A stretch of 64,000 bases of DNA from Flagellimonas_A sp039592695. GTDB lineage: Bacteria; Bacteroidota; Bacteroidia; Flavobacteriales; Flavobacteriaceae. The DNA lies in contig NZ_JBBUTK010000002.1 of the NCBI RefSeq assembly GCF_039592695.1, forward strand, positions 558,001 to 622,000. The letters are read 5' to 3'. The translations under genes were made by a program, and so were the position numbers. The stretch's first letter is position 1; every line of letters starts with the position of its first letter. The notes under the pieces are model-generated. The model searched no databases. It had not been told where the DNA came from and was given only the letters and a program-made list of their open reading frames with translations. Shown one piece after another: positions 48,839 through 56,597 of the stretch.

Positions 48839-49279
48839 TCAGTTTTTTAGATACAACTTTTTCTTGCTATAGTCGATTACCGCCTTCCCCTTTTTAAGGA
48901 TGTCGGCACCGATGATACCATCAACGGGCAGGGCATTGTGGTTGGTCAAAGCTTGGTTGACGTGCACCAAATCAAAAAGCACTATTTTTCGTTTCTTGAT
49001 TTTCCAATCCCCGATTTTGATGGTGTTTTTGGCAGAAATCAAGGTTTCCATTTCTATGGCTCCGGCCCCGGCCGCCTTGATTTCCGTTTCTTCAGAGATG
49101 AGTTGAAAGAACTCGATTCTATCCATTCCCACACAGGTATTTGAAGCCCCGGTATCTAAAATGAACCGCCCTGAAATACCATTGATCTTGGCATTCAGTT
49201 CAAAATGATTGGTATCGGTCAAGGTCAAGGGTATGCGAACATACTTTTTGAACCTAAGGAATTTTTTAAGAGATTTCAT
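48839..49279 (-). CDS. Retropepsin-like aspartic protease
   Basis: A 146-residue protein with one aspartic-protease half: the catalytic FILDTGASNTCVG near residue 39 and the flap/hydrophobic Gly motif GIIGADILKKGKAVIDYSKKKLYL near the C-terminus. Active enzymes of this size form homodimers as in retroviral proteases. No signal peptide or membrane segment is seen, so it is cytoplasmic. Substrate unknown. It is convergent with sucB and divergent from tatD across a 33-base palindrome. Confidence 0.85.
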   Translation of the reverse strand: MKSLKKFLRFKKYVRIPLTLTDTNHFELNAKINGISGRFILDTGASNTCVGMDRIEFFQLISEETEIKAAGAGAIEMETLISAKNTIKIGDWKIKKRKIVLFDLVHVNQALTNHNALPVDGIIGADILKKGKAVIDYSKKKLYLKN

Positions 49280-49292
49280 GCGATGACATTAA

Positions 49293-49325
49293 AGACCTTC
49301 AAGGTTTTCAAAACCTTGAAGGTCT
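49293..49325. repeat. Perfect 16-bp-arm palindrome (ACCTTCAAGGTTTT type)
   Basis: Arms 49293-49308 and 49310-49325 are perfectly complementary around a single central C. The core words are ACCTTCAAGG and CCTTGAAGGT. I associate this palindrome with a dispersed repeat common in flavobacterial genomes. It lies in the gap between the divergent protease and tatD genes, so it may form a cruciform or hairpin near both promoters. Confidence 0.8.
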
Positions 49326-49345
49326 GAATACCTCAAAGATAATCC

Positions 49346-49353
49346 TATTTTTG
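49346..49353 (+). promoter_or_regulatory. -7 box (TATTTTTG) of tatD
   Basis: Exact TAnnTTTG match with only four bases before the ATG at 49358, so transcription probably starts at or next to the start codon (leaderless message). Confidence 0.6.
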
Positions 49354-49357
49354 CGGC

Positions 49358-50125
49358 ATGTTGCTTACTGATACCCATACCCATTTGTACAGCGAGGCCT
49401 TTGATGAAGACCGTGATACCATGATGCAACGTGCAATGCGGGTTGGTGTCAAACGATTTTTTGTGCCCGCAATTGATTCTACGTATACCGAAGCGATGCT
49501 TGACCTTCAAAAGAAGTATCCTGAAAATGTTTTTTTGATGATGGGGTTGCATCCCACGCATGTGAAAGAAAATTTTAAGGAGGAACTTGCACATGTGGAA
49601 AAAATGCTGGCAAAACATACAGTCTATGCGGTCGGCGAGATTGGTATTGATTTGTACTGGGATAAAAGCTTTCTCAAACAGCAACAGGATGCTTTTGTGC
49701 ACCAAATCCGCTTGGCGAAAAAATACCAGCTTCCCATAGTCATCCACAGTCGGGAATCATTTGATGAGATCTTTGAGGTTCTTGAACAGGAAAAGGACAA
49801 TGATCTGTTCGGAATTTTCCATTGCTTTACGGGTACCGAAGAACAGGCAGAAAAAGCCATATCCTATAACATGAAATTGGGTATTGGGGGGGTGGTCACC
49901 TTCAAAAACGGAAAAATTGACCAGTTTTTACATCAAGTAGACTTGCAGCATATTGTTTTAGAAACTGACTCACCATATTTGGCACCCGTGCCCTATCGTG
50001 GTAAGCGAAATGAAAGCAGCTATATCATGAATGTACTTGAAAAGCTGGTTGACATATATGGATTGGAAGCTGAAGAAATAGCTAAAATCACTACCGATAA
50101 CTCCAAACAGATTTTTGGAATTTAA
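49358..50125 (+). CDS. TatD-family metal-dependent deoxyribonuclease
   Basis: A 255-residue TIM-barrel hydrolase. Metal ligands are visible: DTHTHLYS at the N-terminus, VGEIGIDLYW (Glu), VIHSRES (His), IFHCFTG (His) and the C-terminal LETDSPYLAP (Asp). TatD proteins are cytoplasmic 3'-5' nucleases in DNA repair and turnover. It is followed seven bases later by the type I asparaginase gene and so probably cotranscribed. Confidence 0.94.
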   Translation: MLLTDTHTHLYSEAFDEDRDTMMQRAMRVGVKRFFVPAIDSTYTEAMLDLQKKYPENVFLMMGLHPTHVKENFKEELAHVEKMLAKHTVYAVGEIGIDLYWDKSFLKQQQDAFVHQIRLAKKYQLPIVIHSRESFDEIFEVLEQEKDNDLFGIFHCFTGTEEQAEKAISYNMKLGIGGVVTFKNGKIDQFLHQVDLQHIVLETDSPYLAPVPYRGKRNESSYIMNVLEKLVDIYGLEAEEIAKITTDNSKQIFGI

Positions 50126-50132
50126 ACATATC

Positions 50133-51164
50133 ATGGCTAGAAAGGTGAACATTTTGATGATTTATACCGGAGGAACCATAGGCATGGTCAAAGATTATGC
50201 GTCGGGTACCCTGAAGGCATTTGATTTTGATGAGCTTATCGAAAGCATTCCCGAAATCAACCAATTGGATTGCAACCTTGAGGGAATTTCTTTTGAAACG
50301 CCCATCGATTCTTCAAATATGAATCCGAAATATTGGGTTGAAATCGCCTCGATTGTTGAAGAGAATTACAATAGGTTTGATGGTTTTGTAGTCTTGCATG
50401 GCAGCGATACGATGAGTTATTCGGGATCAGCTTTGAGCTTTATGCTCGAAAACCTATCGAAACCTGTCATTTTCACGGGTTCTCAACTGCCCATTGGAGA
50501 TTTGCGCACCGATGCCAAAGAAAATTTGATTACCTCTATTCAGATTGCTTCCCTTATGAAAAGTGGCAAATCGGTCATACAAGAGGTGTGTCTGTATTTC
50601 GAATATAAATTGTACCGGGCCAACCGCACCACAAAAATCAGTGCCGAACACTTTGAGGCCTTTGCATCGCCCAATTATCCGCCATTGGCCGAATCAGGAG
50701 TACATCTAAAGGTTGACGAACAATATCTATGGAAGAAACCTAAAAAACAGCATCAGCTGATGGTGCATAAAGAAATGGATTGCAACGTGGGGGTTTTGAA
50801 ACTTTTTCCCGGCTTGGGCGAACCTTTTTTAAATGCTGTTTTAAATACGCCGAATTTGAAAGCATTGATTCTTGAAACCTACGGAGCGGGCAACGCCCCA
50901 TTGGATGACTGGTTTCTCAAAGCTTTAAAAGAGAGGGTCGATAGTGGGCAGCACATCATAAACGTTACGCAATGTACGGGCGGTGGGGTCGCCATGGGGC
51001 AGTATGAGACCAGTGCCAAGCTTCAAAAGATAGGGTTGATAAACGGTAAGGATTTGACCACTGAAGCAGCCGTCACAAAAACCATGTACTTATTGGGCAG
51101 TGGTATTTCAAATAAAATTTTCAAGTCTGTTTTTGAAACTTCGCTACGTGGCGAAATACATTAA
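50133..51164 (+). CDS. ansA: Type I (cytoplasmic) L-asparaginase
   Basis: A 343-residue enzyme that hydrolyses asparagine to aspartate and ammonia. It has both catalytic threonine motifs intact: IYTGGTIGM at the N-terminus and VVLHGSDTMSYSGSALSFML, plus GSQLPIGDLRTDAKENL. The C-terminal domain includes ILETYGAGNAP. No signal peptide, so cytosolic. The frame is open from 50115 (overlapping tatD), but ATG 50133 gives the usual MxRKVNILMIYTGG start. It contrasts with the half-size relative on the ICE. Confidence 0.94.
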   Translation: MARKVNILMIYTGGTIGMVKDYASGTLKAFDFDELIESIPEINQLDCNLEGISFETPIDSSNMNPKYWVEIASIVEENYNRFDGFVVLHGSDTMSYSGSALSFMLENLSKPVIFTGSQLPIGDLRTDAKENLITSIQIASLMKSGKSVIQEVCLYFEYKLYRANRTTKISAEHFEAFASPNYPPLAESGVHLKVDEQYLWKKPKKQHQLMVHKEMDCNVGVLKLFPGLGEPFLNAVLNTPNLKALILETYGAGNAPLDDWFLKALKERVDSGQHIINVTQCTGGGVAMGQYETSAKLQKIGLINGKDLTTEAAVTKTMYLLGSGISNKIFKSVFETSLRGEIH

Positions 51165-51230
51165 TTAACGCCCCAAATTTCATTTAATGCTTATTTTTTT
51201 GTTAATTGGGCGGCCTAACCATTTGGAAAC

Positions 51231-51318
51231 AGAGAGGTGGCCGAGTGGTCGAAGGCGCACGCCTGGAAAGTGTGTATACACCAAAAGTGTATCGAGGGTT
51301 CGAATCCCTTCCTCTCTG
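51231..51318 (+). tRNA. tRNA-Ser(GGA)
   Basis: An 88-base tRNA with a 7-bp acceptor stem (AGAGAGG / CCTCTCT), discriminator G at 51318, D-arm GGCCGAGTGGTCGAAGGC, anticodon loop CTGGAAA (anticodon GGA), a long variable arm (TACACCAAAAGTGTA) typical of class II tRNA-Ser, and a T-arm GAGGGTTCGAATCCCTT. CCA is not encoded in full (CA follows). It stands alone between asparaginase and exbB and is intact. Confidence 0.96.
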
Positions 51319-51397
51319 CAAGGCATTTGTAATTTTTTAGTAACGAAATTTTTTTATCTTTAACATTATTAACTAACTAAATTTAAGTTTGAACACG

Positions 51398-52132
51398 ATG
51401 AAAAAAATATCCCTTACCCTGGCTACTGCCGGTATGTTTATTTTAGGAACCGCAACAGCATCGGCAGCAATGCTTCAAGATGAGGCAGCCGCTGAAACCA
51501 GCAAAGGTTTCACCCAAGTACTTAAAGAACAATTCATTCAAGGTGGTCCTGCCTTTATGGGCATTGTACTGCTGTGTTTGATTCTTGGGCTGGCAGTTGC
51601 CATTGAGCGTATCATTTACCTCAATCTAGCTACCACCAACACTGATAAGTTGAAGCAACAAGTGGAAGATGCCTTGGCATCAGGCGGCGTGGAAGCGGCA
51701 AAAGAAGTGTGCCGTAATACAAAAGGCCCTGTGGCTTCAATCTATTATCAAGGATTGGACAGAGCAGGTGAAGGCCTTGAATCTGCGGAAAAAGCCGTTG
51801 TGGCTTATGGTGGTGTGCAAATGGGGCAATTAGAAAAGAATGTTTCTTGGCTGTCACTTTTTATCGCCATTGCGCCCATGCTTGGGTTCATGGGTACGGT
51901 TATCGGTATGATTCAGGCATTCCAGAAGATTGCAGCTGTAGGTAACTTGAGTGCCTCGTTGATCGCAGGTGATATTCAGGTAGCACTTTTGACCACGGTA
52001 TTCGGTTTGATTACTGCTATTATCCTCCAGATTTTCTACAATTACATCATCGCAAAAATCGATAGTATTGTGAACGATATGGAAGATGCATCAATCGCAT
52101 TGATTGATATGTTGGCAGCACACAAGAAATAA
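51398..52132 (+). CDS. exbB: ExbB/TolQ/MotA-type proton channel protein
   Basis: A 244-residue membrane protein. An N-terminal signal-like segment (MKKISLTLATAGMFILGTATASAA) is followed by the first channel helix (AFMGIVLLCLILGLAVAIERI), a cytoplasmic domain, and two helices (LSLFIAIAPMLGFMGTVIGMIQAF and LTTVFGLITAIILQIFYNYII). It forms the proton channel that energises TonB-dependent import or gliding-type systems. The ATG at 51398 is preferred over a TTG nine bases upstream. First gene of a four-gene cluster. Confidence 0.93.
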   Translation: MKKISLTLATAGMFILGTATASAAMLQDEAAAETSKGFTQVLKEQFIQGGPAFMGIVLLCLILGLAVAIERIIYLNLATTNTDKLKQQVEDALASGGVEAAKEVCRNTKGPVASIYYQGLDRAGEGLESAEKAVVAYGGVQMGQLEKNVSWLSLFIAIAPMLGFMGTVIGMIQAFQKIAAVGNLSASLIAGDIQVALLTTVFGLITAIILQIFYNYIIAKIDSIVNDMEDASIALIDMLAAHKK

Positions 52133-52162
52133 ACCAAACCGAATTAAAGGAATACTATCATT

Positions 52163-52600
52163 ATGAACAAGATTATAAAAATCGTATTAATTGTCATTGG
52201 CTTGTTGGCAGCCGGTCTTTGGTTCGCGATGCCGGAACAAGAAGACCCAAATGCTATCAATAGCGGTGCACTGAACTTTATGTTCATCCTGATGTACCTC
52301 TTATTGGCTATCGCTGTGATTTTCAGTTTGTTTTTTGCATTGAAGAAATTATTCTCCACGCCCGGAAGCTTAAAAAAGGCATTGTTTGTCTTGGGTGGTT
52401 TGGCGGTAGTGGTGGCCATTTCGTATGGTCTTTCCTCGGGCAATGCTGAAGTCGTTGATGCCATGGCCGCACGAGGTATTGAAACTACCGAAAGTACTGT
52501 CAAAAACATCGGTGTCGGTCTGAATGTATTTTTCATTTTGACCATTGTCGCCGTTGGCGCAATGCTTTTAGGTGGATTGAAGAAAATGTTTGCTAAATAA
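52163..52600 (+). CDS. Conserved membrane protein between exbB and exbD
   Basis: A 145-residue protein with four hydrophobic segments (about residues 4-22, 33-56, 69-88, 112-138) and few polar residues; a short loop reads FSTPGSLKKALFVLGG. I do not recognise a named family. It is placed between exbB and the first exbD with gaps of 30 and 12 bases, so it is expressed with the energiser complex and may be an accessory subunit. Confidence 0.8.
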   Translation: MNKIIKIVLIVIGLLAAGLWFAMPEQEDPNAINSGALNFMFILMYLLLAIAVIFSLFFALKKLFSTPGSLKKALFVLGGLAVVVAISYGLSSGNAEVVDAMAARGIETTESTVKNIGVGLNVFFILTIVAVGAMLLGGLKKMFAK

Positions 52601-52612
52601 AATTGATTTATT

Positions 52613-53224
52613 ATGCCTAGAAGAAAAGGAGCACCTGAGGTAAATGCAGGCTCGATGGCAGACATCGCATTCTTGCTTTTGATTTTTTTCTTGGTGACCA
52701 CCACGATTGAAACCGATGCAGGTTTGGATAGGATGTTGCCGCCAATGGAGCCGCCAGAAAATCAAGAAGATGTGGTCATTAAGCAGAAAAACATCTTTAC
52801 TGTCAACATCAATAGAAATGGCCAGTTGTTGGTGGAGGATGAGTTGATGGATTTGAAAAAGTTGCGTGCTGCCGCGGTTGCATTTTTGGATAACGGCGCC
52901 GATGGAAGTTGCAACTATTGCAAAGGAAGAAAAGACCCTCAATCTTCAGATAATCCAGAGAAGGCTATTATCTCGCTAAAGAACGACAGGGAAACTAAGT
53001 ATTCCACATACATAACCGTTCAAAACGAATTGGTGGGCGCTTACAACGAACTGCGTGACCGTGAGGCACAAAGGTTGTACGGGCGTGACTTTACCGAGAT
53101 GGAGTCAAAATATTTGAATCCAGAGACCCCTTCGGCTGAGCGAGATGATTTGAAGGAAAAGGTTGAGCGAATCCAAAAGATGTATCCTCAAAAATTGTCT
53201 GAGGCTGAAACAACATCTAGTTAA
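52613..53224 (+). CDS. exbD: ExbD/TolR-type protein, first copy
   Basis: A 203-residue protein: short cytoplasmic start (MPRRKGAPEVNAGSMADIAF), one membrane helix (LLLIFFLVTTTIETDAG) with the conserved Asp just before it (MADIAF), and a periplasmic domain. It is longer than typical ExbD because of a Cys-containing insert (GSCNYCKGRKDPQSSDN, near 101-117) and a charged C-terminal helical region. It partners ExbB to transduce proton flow. Confidence 0.92.
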   Translation: MPRRKGAPEVNAGSMADIAFLLLIFFLVTTTIETDAGLDRMLPPMEPPENQEDVVIKQKNIFTVNINRNGQLLVEDELMDLKKLRAAAVAFLDNGADGSCNYCKGRKDPQSSDNPEKAIISLKNDRETKYSTYITVQNELVGAYNELRDREAQRLYGRDFTEMESKYLNPETPSAERDDLKEKVERIQKMYPQKLSEAETTSS

Positions 53225-53243
53225 AAATTAAAGAACACAGAAA

Positions 53244-53726
53244 ATGGCAAAATTTGCTAAAAAGAAAGATGGAGATTTACCCGCAGTGTCGACGGCATCA
53301 TTGCCCGATATTGTATTCATGCTCTTGTTTTTCTTTATGACGGTGACCACAATGAAAGACAGTTCGTTACTGGTACAGAATACATTGCCCAACGCTAGCG
53401 AAATCAAAAAGCTGGAGAAAAAAGATAGGGTAATCTATATCTATGTGGGCAAGCCAACAAGAGAATATCAGAGTGTTTTTGGTACCGAGGCAAGAATTCA
53501 ATTGAATGATAAGTTTGCAGATGTTGAAGAAGTTGGATCCTACATTTTGGCTGAACGTGCCAAAAAACCACAAGAGCTTCAAAATGTATTGACCACTGCA
53601 CTCAAGGTCGATAAAGAGGCTAATATGGGCATAGTCTCTGACATTAAACAAGAATTGCGTAAAGTAAATGCATTGAAAGTAAACTATACCACGTATGAGG
53701 GTGATGCTTTCAATAACTTGCAATAA
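53244..53726 (+). CDS. exbD: ExbD/TolR-type protein, second copy
   Basis: A 160-residue paralogue of the preceding gene. Basic start (MAKFAKKKDGDLPAVSTASLPDIVF), the membrane Asp in LPDIVF, helix MLLFFFMTVTTMKDSSLL, then a periplasmic domain with a TolR-like end (MGIVSDIKQELRKVNALKVNYTT). Two unlike ExbD proteins in tandem is usual for flavobacteria and suggests a heteromeric complex. A clear terminator follows the gene. Confidence 0.92.
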   Translation: MAKFAKKKDGDLPAVSTASLPDIVFMLLFFFMTVTTMKDSSLLVQNTLPNASEIKKLEKKDRVIYIYVGKPTREYQSVFGTEARIQLNDKFADVEEVGSYILAERAKKPQELQNVLTTALKVDKEANMGIVSDIKQELRKVNALKVNYTTYEGDAFNNLQ

Positions 53727-53746
53727 GTAAACACTTAGATTTAGTT

Positions 53747-53781
53747 AAAACGCTCCAAGATATAAACTTGGAGCGTTTTTT
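53747..53781 (+). terminator. Rho-independent terminator after the exb cluster
   Basis: AAAACGCTCCAAG (53747-53759) and CTTGGAGCGTTTT (53767-53779) form a 13-bp stem with a 7-base loop and a T-run. It separates the exb cluster from the PorT-like gene. Confidence 0.9.
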
Positions 53782-53796
53782 GTTCAAATCACTTCA

Positions 53797-54489
53797 ATGG
53801 GTAGAACAATTCTTTTCATTTTTGGTTGCTGTTTTGGCCATTTAATGGTAGCCCAAGTGTATGATGAAAGTGAGCTGGTGGGCACAAAGTATCTTGAAGA
53901 CCAGTTCTATACCGCAATAGGGTACAATATTCTATTGAATGAACCCGAAGTGGTCGTTCAAAGAAACCTGTCTTACAACCTGCAACTGGGGTTTATAAAA
54001 GATATGCCCTTGAACCAAAGAAGAAATGTGGCATTGGGCCTGGGCCTGGGTTATGCAACAAACTCTTATTATACCAATTTGAGGGCAAGTGAAACAGCCC
54101 AAGGAGTAACGTATGAAGTTGCAGATGAAGAAGGTTTTAAGAGAAGCAAATTCGAAACGCATGCCCTTGAAGTCCCTTTTGAGTTTCGATGGCGTACTTC
54201 TACAGCTACCACTTATAAGTTTTGGAGGATTTATACAGGCTTCAAAATGGCCTATATTTTTTCGAGACGCTCAAAGTTTGTTGCCGAAAATGTGGATAAT
54301 AGCTTTCAAAATGAGGACATCCAAAATCTACAATATGGGCTTATGCTCAACTTTGGGTATAACACCTTCAACATTCACGCCTATTATTCGTTGAATCCAT
54401 TGTTGGAAAAGGGAACGGTATTACAAGACGGAACCACTATCGATGATTTGAGAACATTGCGCGTGGGTGTCATTTTCTATATACTATAG
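53797..54489 (+). CDS. PorT-like outer-membrane beta-barrel protein
   Basis: A 230-residue exported protein (MGRTILFIFGCCFGHLMVAQ) with eight or so amphipathic strands: NLSYNLQLGFIKDMPLNQRRNVALGLGLGYA, LEVPFEFRWRTSTATTYKFWRIYTGFKMAYIF, LQYGLMLNFGYNTFNIHAYYSLNPLLEKG and a terminal VGVIFYIL. Size, strands and the position next to exbD fit PorT, a component of the Bacteroidetes type IX secretion/gliding system. Assignment is by profile; other small porin-like barrels are possible. Confidence 0.65.
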   Translation: MGRTILFIFGCCFGHLMVAQVYDESELVGTKYLEDQFYTAIGYNILLNEPEVVVQRNLSYNLQLGFIKDMPLNQRRNVALGLGLGYATNSYYTNLRASETAQGVTYEVADEEGFKRSKFETHALEVPFEFRWRTSTATTYKFWRIYTGFKMAYIFSRRSKFVAENVDNSFQNEDIQNLQYGLMLNFGYNTFNIHAYYSLNPLLEKGTVLQDGTTIDDLRTLRVGVIFYIL

Positions 54490-55089
54490 CCAGTATTTGA
54501 ACGTGAACAATTGAGAGAAAACCCCGAGAAAAAAACCTATCAACAATTCCGCCACGCTGTGGGCTTTTAGATAGAGCCTTGAGGTAGTGACCAATCCGGT
54601 CAAAAGTGTCAAGAGGCCCAAAGCCAGGGTGATATTGGTTTCAAAATGGATGCTCAATCCTACCACATAGATCAATATACTGCCCATGCCCAATAGGTGC
54701 ATACTGGTCTTGATTTTAAAAAAAAGGATGAGCAAGGTAGCGCTGACGGCCACCAACAAGCCCGCAAAGAAGTAATAAAGCTCACTGATATAGTTTTGTG
54801 CAATGACTTTATACAATACCATGGTATAGAGCACGATACTGATGACCAAGGGATAGATGCGTTCTTTCAACGAAGGGATGAACACCGAGCTGACCAACCC
54901 CATATTTCTTAATATCAAGAAAAAAATAATCGGAATGATGACCGTCAGAATGAAAATGGGCAAAATATTGCCGCTTTGCAATTCAAGCGGCACATATTTG
55001 GGTGTGACCAGAAAATAGGCCACGGTACCACCAATAGGAACGAACAACGGATGAAATATGTAAGAGATGGCGGTAAAGAAATTGCGCAT
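54484..55089 (-). CDS. PAP2-like multi-span membrane protein
   Basis: A 201-residue membrane protein with about six helices. The end SRLYLKAHSVAELLIGFFLGVFSQLFTF recalls the second and third phosphatase motifs of PAP2 lipid phosphatases (SR...H...G), though the first motif is not obvious, so activity is uncertain. The frame opens with a TTG at 55092; the ATG at 55089 overlaps the rpoN stop (TGATG) and is chosen. It overlaps the convergent PorT-like gene by six bases. Confidence 0.65.
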   Translation of the reverse strand: MRNFFTAISYIFHPLFVPIGGTVAYFLVTPKYVPLELQSGNILPIFILTVIIPIIFFLILRNMGLVSSVFIPSLKERIYPLVISIVLYTMVLYKVIAQNYISELYYFFAGLLVAVSATLLILFFKIKTSMHLLGMGSILIYVVGLSIHFETNITLALGLLTLLTGLVTTSRLYLKAHSVAELLIGFFLGVFSQLFTFKYWL

Positions 55090-56552
55090 CAAATTTGTTT
55101 TCTGAGTCTCGCAACGGGTATATCCAATTGTTCACGGTATTTAGCCACTGTTCTCCTCGCTATGGGATAGCCTTTCTCCTTTAAAAGCTTGGCCAATTTA
55201 TCATCGGTCAAAGGTTTTTTCTTGTCTTCTTGGCCAATCACAGTTTCGAGAATCTTCTTGATTTCTTTTGTGGACACATCTTCGCCCTGATCGTTCTTCA
55301 TTGACTCAGAGAAAAAATCCTTTATAAGTTTGGTGCCATAGGGGGTGTCAACGTATTTGCTGTTTGCCACTCTCGAAACCGTAGAGACATCCATCTGAAT
55401 TTTGTCGGCGATATCTTTCAAAATCATAGGGCGTAGTTTGCGTTCGTCACCTGTAAGAAAGTATTCCCGCTGGTATTCCATGATGGTGTTCATGGTCACA
55501 AACAGCGTTTGTTGGCGCTGTTTGATGGCATCGATGAACCATTTGGCCGCATCCAACTTTTGTTTGATGAACAGCACGGTATCTTTTTGGGATTTTGTTT
55601 TCTCTTTGGCATTTTTATAGCCTTTGAGCATATTGCTATACTCTTTTGAAACGTGCAATTCTGGGGCATTTCTGCCGTTCAGGCTCAATTCGAGCTCGCC
55701 ATCCACAATACGAATTGAAAAATCGGGTACGACATGCTCGACGATTCGATTGTTTCCGGAGTATGAACCCCCTGGTTTTGGATTCAACTTCTCAATTTCT
55801 GCAATCGCCTCCTTGAGTTGGTCTTCAGAAATAGCATGCTTTTGTATGAGCTTGTCGTAATGCTTTTTGGTGAACTGCTCGAATGATTTTTCCAATATTT
55901 CGGTGGCCAGTTCAATCGACCCTGTGGTTTCTTTTCTTTTGAGCTGTATGATTAGACATTCATCAAGGCTTCGCGCGCATACACCCGGAGGATCCAATTC
56001 TTGCACCACCTTAAGCACTTTTTCAATGGTGTCTTCCTCAACATAAATATTCTGTGTAAAGGCCAGATCGTCACGTATGTCGGCAAGAGGTCTTCTGATA
56101 TATCCGCTTTCATCGACACTGCCCACCAAAAACTCTGCAATGGCCCATTCGTCATCGCTAAGGTAGACGGTATTCAACTGGTTCAATAAATATTGATGGA
56201 ATGACACGCCTGCGGCATAGGGCACATTCTTTTCCTCATCATCTGAGCTGTAGTTATTGGCACGCGTTCGATAATCGGGAATGTCATCATCACTCAGATA
56301 TTCGTCTATGTTGATATCATCGGCAGCGATACTTTCACTGTCATTGGTGTCATCATAAACATCATCGTAAGCATCTTCAAAAGCATCTGAATCACTTTCA
56401 GCCTTGCCGCCTTCAAGTGCCGGATTTTCCTCCAACTCTTGCTTTAACCGCTGCTCAAAAGCCTGCGTGGGCAACTGGATCAGTTTCATCAACTGTATCT
56501 GTTGTGGCGAAAGCTTCTGTGAGAGCTTAAACTGTAAGTGCTGTTTGAGCAT
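55089..56552 (-). CDS. rpoN: RNA polymerase sigma-54 factor
   Basis: A 487-residue sigma-54. The Gln/Leu-rich activator-contact region is at the start (LKQHLQFKLSQKLSPQQIQLMKLIQLPTQAFEQRLKQELEENPALE), then an acidic region II (about 55-105), the core-binding part (LDPPGVCARSLDECLIIQL), and the DNA-binding domain with the RpoN box ARRTVAKYRE at residues 465-474. It needs enhancer-binding ATPases, none of which is in the window. Start codon overlaps with nothing upstream; it precedes the PAP2-like gene. Confidence 0.96.
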   Translation of the reverse strand: MLKQHLQFKLSQKLSPQQIQLMKLIQLPTQAFEQRLKQELEENPALEGGKAESDSDAFEDAYDDVYDDTNDSESIAADDINIDEYLSDDDIPDYRTRANNYSSDDEEKNVPYAAGVSFHQYLLNQLNTVYLSDDEWAIAEFLVGSVDESGYIRRPLADIRDDLAFTQNIYVEEDTIEKVLKVVQELDPPGVCARSLDECLIIQLKRKETTGSIELATEILEKSFEQFTKKHYDKLIQKHAISEDQLKEAIAEIEKLNPKPGGSYSGNNRIVEHVVPDFSIRIVDGELELSLNGRNAPELHVSKEYSNMLKGYKNAKEKTKSQKDTVLFIKQKLDAAKWFIDAIKQRQQTLFVTMNTIMEYQREYFLTGDERKLRPMILKDIADKIQMDVSTVSRVANSKYVDTPYGTKLIKDFFSESMKNDQGEDVSTKEIKKILETVIGQEDKKKPLTDDKLAKLLKEKGYPIARRTVAKYREQLDIPVARLRKQI

Positions 56553-56597
56553 AAGAGTTAATTCTTGCTTTAGCTATAAAGTTAAAAAGATTTCCCT

